A stretch of DNA of 36,490 bases from Vreelandella venusta (GTDB lineage Bacteria > Pseudomonadota > Gammaproteobacteria > Pseudomonadales > Halomonadaceae), in contig NZ_BJUL01000026.1 of the NCBI RefSeq assembly GCF_007989605.1, positions 1-36,490 of the forward strand, given 5' to 3'. The notes beneath the pieces are model-generated. The model worked only from the letters and a program-made list of their open reading frames with translations, was not told the DNA's origin and did no database searches. The translations under genes and the position numbers were made by a program. Shown here piece by piece: positions 10,552-19,032 of this stretch. Within the stretch, counting starts at the first letter, position 1. Every line of letters starts with the position of its first letter.

Positions 10552-10559
10552 AAGCGCTT
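10552..10559. promoter_or_regulatory. Second palindrome, LacI-type core
   Basis: AAGCGCTT, in the context GCAAGCGCTTTT, is a perfect 8-bp palindrome. It resembles the core of operators bound by LacI-family sugar repressors (AAnCGnTT-like). It is nine bases downstream of the larger palindrome and 43 bases before the start codon, a position suited to blocking transcription. Confidence 0.45.
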
Positions 10560-10602
10560 TTAACACTCATTACCCATAACAACAAATGCCGAGGAATGCC
10601 CT

Positions 10603-11874
10603 ATGAAAAAGACACTACTCACTTCTGCCATTGCTTTGGCTAGTCTCGCTAGCGCCACAGGCTCTGCTCAAGCGGCTGAGTTAACCATTTCTTGTGGCGC
10701 TGTTGGCGCGGAGCTTACCCTTTGCCAAGAAGGTGTGAGCGCCTGGGAAGAGAAGACCGGCCACAGTGTCGATGTGGTTTCAACGCCAAACTCATCTACC
10801 GAACGTTTGTCACTTTACCAACAAATTTTATCCGCTAACTCTAGCGACATTGATGTCATGCAGATCGATGTCGTCTGGCCCGGCCTACTCGCTAATCACC
10901 TGCTTGATTTAAGCGAAGTGCTGGGTGAAGACGCCGCGGCAGGCCACTTCGACACCATTGTCACCAACAACACTATCGATGGCCGCCTAGTTGCGATGCC
11001 CTGGTTTACCGACGCAGGTGTTCTGTATTACCGCGCAGACCTGCTGGAGAAACATGGCCATGACGTGCCGACCACGTGGCAAGAACTGACCGACATCGCG
11101 CGTGATATCAAAGATGCCGAGCGCGCAGAAGGCAATGAGCGTATGCAGGGTTTTGTCTTCCAGGGGCGTGCTTATGAAGGACTTACCGTCAATGCACTGG
11201 AGTGGGTATCAAGCTTCGGTGGCGGTACCGTGGTAGATCAGGATGGCGAAGTCACCATCAATAACGAGAAAGCTGCTGAAGCGCTGGATTTAGCAGCCTC
11301 ATGGATTGGCGATATCTCTCCGGAAGGCGTGCTGAATTATACCGAAGAAGAAGCCCGTGGCGTTTTCCAGGGCGGCAATGCCGTATTTATGCGCAACTGG
11401 CCATACGCCTGGTCACTGGCTCAAAGCGAAGATAGCGATGTACGTGGCAGCGTCGGCGTTACCCAATTGCCCGCAGGTGGAGAAGACGGTCGAAGTGCAG
11501 CTGGCTTAGGCGGTTGGAACTTAGCAGTATCCCGCTATAGCGAACATCCCGAGCTCGCCGCTGACCTGGTCGCCTTCTTAGCCGGTGAAGAAGAGCAAAA
11601 GCGTCGTGCCATCCAAGCGTCCTATAACCCCACCATCGATGCGCTTTACCAAGATCAAGAGGTACTGGAAGCCGTGCCATTCTTTGGCACTCTTTACGAC
11701 ACCTTCACCAACGCCGTTGCCCGTCCGTCAGCACCTACCGGGGATGCCTATGGCCGTGTTAGCAATGCCTTCTTCAGCACTTCGCATGATGTGCTTTCGG
11801 GCACTAAAAATGGCGCTGACGCCGTCGCTGACCTCGAAGGCGATCTACTCCGCCTGAAGCGTCGCAACTGGTAA
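10603..11874 (+). CDS. Alpha-glucoside (trehalose/maltose-type) ABC substrate-binding protein
   Basis: Periplasmic solute-binding protein of family 1, 423 residues. A signal peptide ends near SAQAA (residues 21-25). The mature N terminus (LTISCGAVGAEL, then TPNSSTERL and DIDVMQIDVVWPG) closely resembles trehalose/maltose-binding ThuE-type proteins; two cysteines (31 and 41) may form a disulfide. It is the first gene of a five-gene operon ordered binding protein, permease, permease, glucosidase, ATPase, the same order as rhizobial aglEFGAK. GAGGAA precedes the ATG. Substrate is expected to be trehalose, maltose or sucrose; sequence alone does not tell these apart. Confidence 0.93.
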   Translation: MKKTLLTSAIALASLASATGSAQAAELTISCGAVGAELTLCQEGVSAWEEKTGHSVDVVSTPNSSTERLSLYQQILSANSSDIDVMQIDVVWPGLLANHLLDLSEVLGEDAAAGHFDTIVTNNTIDGRLVAMPWFTDAGVLYYRADLLEKHGHDVPTTWQELTDIARDIKDAERAEGNERMQGFVFQGRAYEGLTVNALEWVSSFGGGTVVDQDGEVTINNEKAAEALDLAASWIGDISPEGVLNYTEEEARGVFQGGNAVFMRNWPYAWSLAQSEDSDVRGSVGVTQLPAGGEDGRSAAGLGGWNLAVSRYSEHPELAADLVAFLAGEEEQKRRAIQASYNPTIDALYQDQEVLEAVPFFGTLYDTFTNAVARPSAPTGDAYGRVSNAFFSTSHDVLSGTKNGADAVADLEGDLLRLKRRNW

Positions 11875-11888
11875 CCGCGGAGATACCT

Positions 11889-12875
11889 ATGTCGACCTCT
11901 TCTAACAATAGCGCGCCCCTGGAGGCGCGCTCAGCCGCAGCGCCAGCGCGTCGGCATCGCGGCACTAAAGTACGCCGTCAGCGGGTCAAAGCGGCTTGGC
12001 TGTTCTTAGCGCCCATGTTGATCGCATTAACGTTGGTGGCTGGCTGGCCGTTAATGCGAACATTTTTTCTAAGCTTTACCGATGCCTCACTATCGGATCT
12101 GGGGGCGGCTAATCTAATCGGGTTTGAAAACTATCTGGTTTACGACAATGGCCGCTGGTTCGGGGTTCTTGCTGACCCAGTCTGGTGGCAATCTGTTTGG
12201 AATACGGTTTATTTTTCGGTGGTATCTGTCTCTTTAGAAGTCATTTTCGGTGTCATTGTGGCGCTTATTCTAAATGCAGAGTTTAAGGGTCGGACGATTG
12301 TTCGCGCGGCAGTGCTAATTCCGTGGGCAATTCCTACCATCGTTTCCGCCCAAATGTGGGCGTGGATGCTCAACGATCAGTTCGGCATCATCAACCACCT
12401 GCTAATGACGGTTGGGATTATCGACAATCCGATCGCCTGGACAGCTAGCGCGACTTACTCAATGTGGGCCGTCATCATGGTTGATGTCTGGAAAACAATT
12501 CCGTTTGTCGCCCTGTTGGTGTTAGCCGCCCTACAGATGTTGCCAAAAGATTGCTACGAAGCCGCAGAAGTAGACGGCATTCATCCCCTGCGTGTGTTCT
12601 TCAAAGTTACCCTGCCGCTGATTACGCCAGCTTTGATGGTGGCGGTAATTTTCCGTCTTCTAGATGCCCTACGGGTGTTCGACGTGATCTACGTACTGAC
12701 CTCTAACTCAACCAGCACAATGTCGATGTCAGTCTATGCGCGCCAGCAGTTGGTTGAGTTCCAGGATGTTGGTTACGGCAGTGCTGCCTCTACCCTGTTG
12801 TTCTTGATTATTGCCCTGGCCACCGTTGCTTACCTCTATTTAGGCCGTAACAAAATACAACTAGGAGGTGACTGA
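11889..12875 (+). CDS. Sugar ABC transporter permease, MalF type
   Basis: Inner-membrane permease of 328 residues. A basic N-terminal tail of about 33 residues is followed by six predicted membrane spans, the first at about 35-57 (AWLFLAPMLIALTLVAGW). The cytoplasmic EAA loop that docks on the ATPase reads EAAEVDGIHPLRVFFKVTLP. It lacks the large periplasmic loop of enterobacterial MalF, as is usual for ThuF/AglF/UgpA-type proteins. GGAG lies before the ATG, 14 bases after the binding-protein stop. The stop codon overlaps the next permease start by one base (TGATG). Confidence 0.94.
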   Translation: MSTSSNNSAPLEARSAAAPARRHRGTKVRRQRVKAAWLFLAPMLIALTLVAGWPLMRTFFLSFTDASLSDLGAANLIGFENYLVYDNGRWFGVLADPVWWQSVWNTVYFSVVSVSLEVIFGVIVALILNAEFKGRTIVRAAVLIPWAIPTIVSAQMWAWMLNDQFGIINHLLMTVGIIDNPIAWTASATYSMWAVIMVDVWKTIPFVALLVLAALQMLPKDCYEAAEVDGIHPLRVFFKVTLPLITPALMVAVIFRLLDALRVFDVIYVLTSNSTSTMSMSVYARQQLVEFQDVGYGSAASTLLFLIIALATVAYLYLGRNKIQLGGD

Positions 12876-13717
12876 TGAACCAACGTCAGTTAGCCAAAAT
12901 TGCCAAGCGCGTCGGCTTTTGGGCCTTAATTGCGCTGATTATGGTATACGCCGTTTTCCCATTTTATTACGCGGTCATTACCTCACTTAAACCTTCCAGC
13001 GAGCTTTTCCAGGTTGAACTTTGGCCCTCCAATTGGAACCTGGATAACTATGCGCAGATTTTTAGCCAGTCGAGCTTTATCCGTGCGATTTTTAACTCGG
13101 TCGTCGTAGCATTTAGCGTTGTTTTCATCGCGCTACTACTGGGCATCACCGCCTCTTACGCGCTGGGACGAGTTCGCTTCCGTGGTCGCTCGACCGTCAT
13201 GCTGGTCATTCTTGGGGTTTCCATGTTTCCTCAGGTTGCGGTGCTCTCAGGCTTGTTTGAGGTGATTCGCGCACTAAATCTCTACAACAATCCCGCTGGC
13301 CTCATTCTGAGCTACACCATTTTCACGCTGCCCTTCACCGTCTGGGTACTTACCACTTTCATGAAAGAACTGCCCATGGAGTTGGAAGAAGCCGCCATTA
13401 TGGATGGCGCTACGCCCTGGATTACGATTACTAAAGTCTTCCTACCGCTAATGTGGCCCGCCATGGCAACCACTGGCCTGCTCGCCTTTATTGCGGCGTG
13501 GAATGAGTTTCTGTTTGCCTTAACCTTCACACTCACTGATGCCCAGCGCACCGTGCCTGTTGCCATTGCCCTGCTGTCAGGTGGTAGCGCCTACGAGCTG
13601 CCTTGGGGGCCAATCATGGCCGCGTCGGTGGTCGTCACCGTGCCCCTGGTTATCTTGGTCATCATTTTCCAACGTCGCATTGTTTCAGGCTTAACTGCGG
13701 GCGCAGTTAAAGGCTAA
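12875..13717 (+). CDS. Sugar ABC transporter permease, MalG type
   Basis: Second inner-membrane permease, 280 residues, six membrane spans. The EAA loop is EEAAIMDGATPWITITKVFLP and the C terminus ends in a cytoplasmic RRIVSGLTAGAVKG tail characteristic of MalG-type subunits, which in MalG contacts MalK. The start is coupled to the previous stop as TGATG, with AGGAGG upstream. With the MalF-type protein it forms the channel heterodimer for the imported alpha-glucoside. Confidence 0.94.
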   Translation: MNQRQLAKIAKRVGFWALIALIMVYAVFPFYYAVITSLKPSSELFQVELWPSNWNLDNYAQIFSQSSFIRAIFNSVVVAFSVVFIALLLGITASYALGRVRFRGRSTVMLVILGVSMFPQVAVLSGLFEVIRALNLYNNPAGLILSYTIFTLPFTVWVLTTFMKELPMELEEAAIMDGATPWITITKVFLPLMWPAMATTGLLAFIAAWNEFLFALTFTLTDAQRTVPVAIALLSGGSAYELPWGPIMAASVVVTVPLVILVIIFQRRIVSGLTAGAVKG

Positions 13718-13754
13718 GCGTGGGTGTCATTTACGTTTCATTAAGGATTTATTC

Positions 13755-15371
13755 ATGCAAGACAACCTGACCTGGTGGCGCGGCGGCGTTATCTATCAAA
13801 TTTACCCGCGCAGCTTTTTAGACAGCCGTGGCGACGGTATTGGTGACTTGAAAGGCATTACCGAAAAGCTCGATTACGTCGCTTCTTTGAATGTTGACGG
13901 TGTCTGGCTATCGCCTTTCTTTACGTCTCCCATGTTGGATTTCGGTTATGACGTCAGCGACTACCGTGACGTTGATCCAATGTTTGGCACCCTAGATGAT
14001 TTCAAGGCGTTGCTCGACAAGGCCCATTCACTTGGGCTGAAAGTGATGATTGATCAAGTCATCAGCCATACCTCCGAACAGCACGCTTGGTTTAAAGAGA
14101 GCCGCCAGAATCGTACCAACCCCAAAGCCGATTGGTTTGTATGGGCAGACCCTAAGCCCGATGGCACACCCCCTAATAACTGGCTATCTATTTTTGGCGG
14201 CCCTGCCTGGACCTTTGATTCACGCCGCCAGCAGTATTATCTACACAACTTTTTGACCAGCCAGCCGGATGTCAACTTCCACAACCCGGAAGCTCGTCAG
14301 GCACAGCTGGATAACATGCGCTTCTGGCTGGATCTTGGCGTTGATGGTTTCCGCCTTGATACCGTCAACTTCTACTTCCACGATGCCGAGCTGCGTGACA
14401 ACCCGCCGGTGCCCAAAGGCGAATCCAAAACCTTGGGCGCACCGGAGACTAACCCCTACACGTGGCAGCGTCATGTCTACGATATTAGTCGCCCTGAAAA
14501 CGTAGATTTCTTAAAAGACCTACGCGCCTTGATGGATGAGTATCCCGGCACTACGAGCGTGGGTGAAATCGGCGATGACAACCCACTTGAGCGCATGGCG
14601 GAGTACACCGCAGGCGGTGACAAACTGCACATGGCTTATACCTTTGACTTGCTCAATAAGCCAAGCTCCGCCAGCTATATTCGTCATGTTATTGAGCGCT
14701 TTCAGCGCTTAGCGGGCGATGCCTGGCCCTGCTGGGCAACATCCAACCATGATGTTGAGCGCAGCGCATCACGCTGGGGAGCTGAAGAAGATCCCATTGC
14801 TTACCCTAAAGTAATGCTCGCCATGCTGTTCTCCCTACGCGGCAGCGTCTGCCTTTATCAAGGGGAAGAGCTAGGGCTGCCAGAAGCCGATGTGCCCTTC
14901 GAGCGCATTCAAGACCCTTACGGCAAAGTGCTCTGGCCAGAGTTTAAAGGCCGAGACGGGTGCCGCACGCCGATGCCATGGACCGATGGCCCCCAGGCAG
15001 GTTTCTCGGCCATTGAGCCATGGCTCCCGGTAGAAAAACGCCATCTGCCATTGGCGGTTAGCCGGCAGCAAACAGACTCGGACTCAACGCTTAACGCTGT
15101 GCGCCGGATGCTGACCTTCCGCCAAACGCACTCCGCGCTGTTCGACGGTGATTTAGAGTTGATTGAGGTTGGCGAGGAGTTACTGGGCTTTATTCGTCAA
15201 AATGACCAAGAAAAAGTGCTGTGTGTCTTTAACCTGACGGGGAGTGAGCTGCAAGCAGCACTCCCCTTAGACGTCATCGGCGACCTGGAAGGACACGGCT
15301 TCACTACGACACGTCAAGATAATGTGCTGACGCTGCCCGCCTATCAAGCCGCCTTCATGCACGTTGCTTAG
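13755..15371 (+). CDS. aglA: Alpha-glucosidase, GH13_23 (first copy)
   Basis: Cytoplasmic alpha-glucosidase of 538 residues, the same length as the characterised Halomonas alpha-glucosidase, with the catalytic residues where expected: nucleophile Asp202 (GFRLDTVNF), acid/base Glu271 (SVGEIGDD) and Asp333 (TSNHDVER). The GH13 barrel starts at [12 protein letters not shown]; the C-terminal beta domain runs from about residue 460. That family acts on short alpha-glucosides with broad linkage tolerance and can transglucosylate, according to work on the Halomonas enzyme. It sits between permease and ATPase genes, so it hydrolyses the sugar imported by the same operon. AAGGA lies before the ATG. 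A paralogue lies at 3744-5438 on the other strand. Confidence 0.95.
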   Translation: MQDNLTWWRGGVIYQIYPRSFLDSRGDGIGDLKGITEKLDYVASLNVDGVWLSPFFTSPMLDFGYDVSDYRDVDPMFGTLDDFKALLDKAHSLGLKVMIDQVISHTSEQHAWFKESRQNRTNPKADWFVWADPKPDGTPPNNWLSIFGGPAWTFDSRRQQYYLHNFLTSQPDVNFHNPEARQAQLDNMRFWLDLGVDGFRLDTVNFYFHDAELRDNPPVPKGESKTLGAPETNPYTWQRHVYDISRPENVDFLKDLRALMDEYPGTTSVGEIGDDNPLERMAEYTAGGDKLHMAYTFDLLNKPSSASYIRHVIERFQRLAGDAWPCWATSNHDVERSASRWGAEEDPIAYPKVMLAMLFSLRGSVCLYQGEELGLPEADVPFERIQDPYGKVLWPEFKGRDGCRTPMPWTDGPQAGFSAIEPWLPVEKRHLPLAVSRQQTDSDSTLNAVRRMLTFRQTHSALFDGDLELIEVGEELLGFIRQNDQEKVLCVFNLTGSELQAALPLDVIGDLEGHGFTTTRQDNVLTLPAYQAAFMHVA

Positions 15372-15394
15372 TCACATCAATGGTAATACTTAAC

Positions 15395-15420
15395 AACAAC
15401 ACTCAATAACAACACTCAAT
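15395..15420. repeat. 13-bp tandem duplication between aglA and malK
   Basis: AACAACACTCAAT occurs twice in direct succession (15395-15407, 15408-15420), followed by AAC of a third copy, in the 105-base gap between the alpha-glucosidase and ATPase genes. It lies inside an operon, so it changes only the spacer length. Confidence 0.8.
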
Positions 15421-15476
15421 AACGATAGTCGGCCCGATACGAGGAATGCAGCATTGAGGCCGACAAGGAGCTAACC

Positions 15477-16583
15477 ATGGCAAGTGTTACGCTTGAAAAG
15501 ATCAACAAAGTATTTGGTCGTGATCACATTATTAAAGACGTTGACCTGACCATTGGCGATGGTGAATTTGTCGTCTTTGTTGGCCCATCCGGCTGTGGCA
15601 AATCTACGCTGCTGCGCCTTATCGCGGGTCTTGAGTCGATCACCGACGGTGACTTAAACATTGGTGACACGCTGGTCAATGACCTTCCCCCACGTGAACG
15701 TGGTGTGGGCATGGTGTTCCAGTCGTATGCGCTTTACCCGCACATGACCGTTTATGACAACATGGCCTTTGGCTTGAAGCTTGCCAAAACGGACAAAGAG
15801 ACGGTCCATGAACGGGTAATGAGTACCGCTAAAATTTTGCAGCTTGAAGACCTGTTGCACCGCAAGCCGAAAGCACTGTCAGGCGGTCAGCGCCAGCGTG
15901 TTGCAATGGGCCGCGCGATGGCTCGGGAACCTCGCATTCTGCTTTTTGATGAGCCGCTTTCTAACCTAGATGCGTCGCTGCGAGTACAAATGCGCAACGA
16001 GATCGCGAGGCTGCACAATCGGCTGGGCTCTACGATGATTTATGTGACCCACGACCAAGTCGAAGCAATGACCCTGGCAGATAAAATCGTGGTGCTAAAA
16101 GGCGGCCATATCGAGCAAGTAGGCAGCCCACATGAACTTTATCAACGCCCAGCCACCCAGTTTGTCGCAGGTTTTATCGGTTCACCGACGATGAATTTTA
16201 TGCCTGGGGAGCTTGCCAGCGGTTCAACAGATGGCTGTCGGGTGACTGCAAAAGGATTGGGAGAGATCGCACTGCCCCAAGCCGCAGATAGCTATCGTAC
16301 CGGCAGTTCGCTCACCTTAGGCATACGCCCCGAGCACCTACGCTTAGAGGCACCTAAGGGCGATAACTGCTTTGAAATTTTCAATGTCGAGTACCTGGGT
16401 AACGAGGTCTATGTCTACCTAGAACCCAAAGAGGGCGATACACTGCTTATCCACCGCAGCGAAGCCCCGAGCCAGTGGGAAGAAGGCCAAAAAGTATCCC
16501 TAGTGCCTGACATTGAGCATGTGCATCTATTTGATGAAAATGGTGCGGCGTTGATGCTTTCTGAGACACGCTCTGCGGCTTAG
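15477..16583 (+). CDS. malK: ABC transporter ATP-binding protein, MalK/UgpC family (first copy)
   Basis: ATPase subunit of the adjacent alpha-glucoside importer, 368 residues. Walker A GPSGCGKS (36-43), signature LSGGQ (134-138), Walker B LLFDE (155-159) and switch histidine in THDQ (192) are intact, followed by a MalK-type TOBE/OB domain. It is collinear with the minus-strand paralogue at 2641-3756 through the whole nucleotide-binding domain; the C-terminal regulatory domains differ much more. AAGGAG precedes the ATG. Last structural gene of the operon; a terminator-like stem follows. Confidence 0.95.
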   Translation: MASVTLEKINKVFGRDHIIKDVDLTIGDGEFVVFVGPSGCGKSTLLRLIAGLESITDGDLNIGDTLVNDLPPRERGVGMVFQSYALYPHMTVYDNMAFGLKLAKTDKETVHERVMSTAKILQLEDLLHRKPKALSGGQRQRVAMGRAMAREPRILLFDEPLSNLDASLRVQMRNEIARLHNRLGSTMIYVTHDQVEAMTLADKIVVLKGGHIEQVGSPHELYQRPATQFVAGFIGSPTMNFMPGELASGSTDGCRVTAKGLGEIALPQAADSYRTGSSLTLGIRPEHLRLEAPKGDNCFEIFNVEYLGNEVYVYLEPKEGDTLLIHRSEAPSQWEEGQKVSLVPDIEHVHLFDENGAALMLSETRSAA

Positions 16584-16618
16584 CGAACACTATCGACTGC
16601 GCTGTTGCTGAGCGAACA

Positions 16619-16682
16619 ACGGCCTTTGATGCTGCTACCTCTATAGCAACGGTAGTGGAAACAACGTCAAGGCCGTATTTTT
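16619..16682 (+). terminator. Terminator after the alpha-glucoside operon
   Basis: ACGGCCTTTGA (16619-16629) pairs with TCAAGGCCGT (16667-16676) with one bulged base, and inner CTACC/GGTAG adds a second stem; ATTTTTG follows. The loop is unusually long for a Rho-independent terminator, but stem strength and the T-run support the call. It separates the operon from the LacI-family gene. Confidence 0.7.
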
Positions 16683-16753
16683 GTGCGCTAGATTCAATTC
16701 ATTAGCCTGCGATGTAAAATAACGCCCAAATAATTAAACAGGATAGGAAACCC

Positions 16754-17803
16754 GTGACTGCCCATCGTCGAATGACTCTCAAGGATCTTGCCACAGAACT
16801 CGGCGTTTCCACCGCGACAATATCAAACGCTTTCAACCGCCCCGACCAGCTATCACCGCTGCTGCGCGATCGTATTTTAAGCGAGGCCAAACGCCTTGGG
16901 TATAACGGTCCAGACGCCAAGGCCCGCAGTCTACGCACCGGGCGCTCCAGCATTGTTGCGGTTATTCTTGCCGAAAGCCTGACCTACAGCCTCAATGATG
17001 CTGTCGCCAGTGAGTTTTTATCCGGTGTCGCTGAAGTACTTGATGCTCATGGTCATACCATGCTGCTACTGCCTGGCAGAGGCCATGCCTCCCAGCCGCC
17101 AGGGTCTGCAAACATTGCCGATGGCTTTATCGTTTACGGCCTGATGCCTAATAACAAGCTTCTAAGCGAGCTGCCTGCGCAGCGCCCACTGGTGTCTGTG
17201 GATTTCGACATTGATGGCAGCCCGACTGTGCATATCGATGATCAGGATGCGAGCTACCACCTTGCTCAACATGCGTTAAAAGCGCGACCCCAGCGCCCTG
17301 CAGTGGTTAATCTTCGTCTGACAAAAGAGTATTGCAACGGCCGAATAAGCAATCAGCACACGCTACTTCCAGACAGCAGCACCATCAGCCGTGCACGTCT
17401 GGCTGGATTTCAGGCTGCACTCACCGAACATGGCTTTGATACTGAACAGGTCCCACTATGGAATATCGAAGAGAACGTGTTTGACGTGTGCTCACCCGTG
17501 ATCACAGACATCCTCGACTTGCCTGCCACGCAGCGCCCGGATCTACTGTTATGCATGTCAGACCGTATTGCGCTTACCGCGCTGACGCTAGCCGAACAGC
17601 GTGGCATTCACGTACCGGGGGAGCTAAGAATCACCGGCTTTGATGGCATTGCTGAAGGGCAATATAGAGCACCGCGTTTAACGACCGTGCGCCAGGACAG
17701 TGCGGGCAAAGGCCGCGTAGCGGCAAAAATGATTCTAGGGCGGATACCCAAAACCCAGCAGCTACTCAAAACTGAGTTGCTGCTGGGCGACACTTGCCCA
17801 TAA
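16754..17803 (+). CDS. LacI-family transcriptional regulator of the alpha-glucoside operon
   Basis: DNA-binding repressor of 349 residues. The N-terminal helix-turn-helix and hinge (about residues 7-60) read MTLKDLATELGVSTATISNAFNRP, here split by function into the HTH start MTLKDLATELGVS and recognition helix TATISNAF. The rest is a periplasmic-binding-protein-like sensor domain with the late motif ITGFDGIAEG. The start is GTG at 16754, preceded by AGGATAGG; an ATG six codons later is the alternative. It directly follows the importer operon and is probably its local regulator (AglR/ThuR-like role inferred), with palindromes at 10526-10559 as candidate operators. Converges with gap, with only 14 bases between stops. 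Confidence 0.9.
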   Translation: MTAHRRMTLKDLATELGVSTATISNAFNRPDQLSPLLRDRILSEAKRLGYNGPDAKARSLRTGRSSIVAVILAESLTYSLNDAVASEFLSGVAEVLDAHGHTMLLLPGRGHASQPPGSANIADGFIVYGLMPNNKLLSELPAQRPLVSVDFDIDGSPTVHIDDQDASYHLAQHALKARPQRPAVVNLRLTKEYCNGRISNQHTLLPDSSTISRARLAGFQAALTEHGFDTEQVPLWNIEENVFDVCSPVITDILDLPATQRPDLLLCMSDRIALTALTLAEQRGIHVPGELRITGFDGIAEGQYRAPRLTTVRQDSAGKGRVAAKMILGRIPKTQQLLKTELLLGDTCP

Positions 17804-17817
17804 GGGTCGGCCAGGTG

Positions 17818-18822
17818 TTATTTGGCCGTTTTCTGCATCGCAAGAGCGGTATCTAACATCCGGTTGGAGAAGCCCCACTCATTGTCGTACCACGCCATAA
17901 TTTTCACCAGGCGGCCATTCACACGGGTGTGATTGGCATCAAAAGTAGACGAATGTGCATCATGGTTGAAGTCAATAGACACCAGCGGCTGTGCGTTAAC
18001 CGCTAGCACAGACGAATTCGCCGCTGCTTTTTCAACAATGGCGTTGATCTCCTCTTTGCTGGTATCGCGGCTTGCCGTAAATGTTAAATCTACCAGGGAA
18101 ACGTTGATCACCGGTACGCGTACGGCTAACCCATCAAACTTACCTGCCAGTTCCGGCAAGACTAAGCCAACGGCCGCTGCTGCGCCTGTTTTGGTCGGAA
18201 TCATCGAATGCGTCGCGCTACGCGCGCGGTAAGGATCGGAGTGATAAACATCCGATAGGTTCTGGTCGTTGGTGTAGGCATGCACCGTGGTCATCAAGCC
18301 ATTTTCAATACCTACAGCATCGTTTAACGCTTTGGCGACAGGTGCCAAGCAGTTAGTCGTGCACGACGCATTGGAGACCACCGTGTGCTCCGCCGTCAGA
18401 ATATCGTCATTAACGCCATATACGATAGTAGCGTCAGCATCAGGGCTGGGGGCAGAGATCAGCACACGCTTAGCACCCGCCTCTATATGCTTGGCAGCGG
18501 CTTCTCGCTTAGTGAACAAACCAGTGCACTCCATGACGAGATCAATGTTCATCGATGCCCAAGGAAGCTGGCTAGGGTCTCGCTCCGAGAGGATCGCGAT
18601 ACGGTCGCCACCCACACGAATACTTTCGGCATCATGCTCAACGGCAAATGGAAAATGGCCGTGAACCGTATCGTGACGCAACAGGTGCGAGTTTAGGGAA
18701 GGATCACCTAAATCATTAATCGCAACCACTTGGATACGATCCCGATAGCTGTTTTCGTACAGCGCACGCAGTACGTTACGACCAATCCGCCCAAACCCGT
18801 TAATAGCAACTCTTATTGTCAT
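17818..18822 (-). CDS. gap: Glyceraldehyde-3-phosphate dehydrogenase, type I
   Basis: Cytoplasmic GAPDH, 334 residues, converting glyceraldehyde-3-phosphate, NAD+ and phosphate to 1,3-bisphosphoglycerate. The N-terminal Rossmann motif [10 protein letters not shown] and an acidic residue in AINDLGD favour NAD; the catalytic cysteine is in SNASCTTNC, with the later histidine in the [13 protein letters not shown] / [10 protein letters not shown] region and the C-terminal WYDNEWGFS signature. GAGGTG lies before the ATG. The gene is divergent from pyk across a 210-base region carrying a HexR-type palindrome, so the two lower-glycolysis genes are probably co-regulated. Confidence 0.96.
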   Translation of the reverse strand: MTIRVAINGFGRIGRNVLRALYENSYRDRIQVVAINDLGDPSLNSHLLRHDTVHGHFPFAVEHDAESIRVGGDRIAILSERDPSQLPWASMNIDLVMECTGLFTKREAAAKHIEAGAKRVLISAPSPDADATIVYGVNDDILTAEHTVVSNASCTTNCLAPVAKALNDAVGIENGLMTTVHAYTNDQNLSDVYHSDPYRARSATHSMIPTKTGAAAAVGLVLPELAGKFDGLAVRVPVINVSLVDLTFTASRDTSKEEINAIVEKAAANSSVLAVNAQPLVSIDFNHDAHSSTFDANHTRVNGRLVKIMAWYDNEWGFSNRMLDTALAMQKTAK

Positions 18823-18863
18823 GGTGGCACCTCAATCAAGCAGTGGTAGTCGATGGCGCATTC

Positions 18864-18877
18864 AGTAAAAAATTACT
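18864..18877. promoter_or_regulatory. Palindrome close to the gap start, weak HexR-like
   Basis: AGTAAAAAATTACT consists of AGTAA and TTACT with a 4-base spacer, 41 bases upstream of gap. It shares half-sites with the stronger HexR-type box at 18955, but the spacing is one base shorter than the usual 15-bp pattern, so binding is uncertain. Confidence 0.35.
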
Positions 18878-18954
18878 AAAAATACGTATTTATTTTCCTC
18901 ATGGACAGTTTTCACCTTTCAAAAACTGCCAAAAAGACTAGAAACACTCCAATA

Positions 18955-18970
18955 TGTAGTAAAATTACTA
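18955..18970. promoter_or_regulatory. HexR-type operator in the gap-pyk intergenic region
   Basis: TGTAGTAAAATTACTA matches the gammaproteobacterial HexR consensus TGTARTWAAATTACW; the inner part TAGTAAAATTACTA is a perfect palindrome. It lies 63 bases upstream of pyk and overlaps a plausible pyk -10 element (TACTAT, 18966-18971). HexR senses 2-keto-3-deoxy-6-phosphogluconate; hexR itself is not in this window. Confidence 0.72.
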
Positions 18971-19032
18971 TACAAGGACTATCGTAGTCCAATAATTAAT
19001 CACCGCCAAGATGATCAGCAGGAGTAACCTTT

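Noticed and set aside
15524..15860. Minus-strand frames inside the plus-strand malK
   Set aside because: Shadow of the ATPase-coding frame; the same kind of mirror frame also occurs in the second malK copy.
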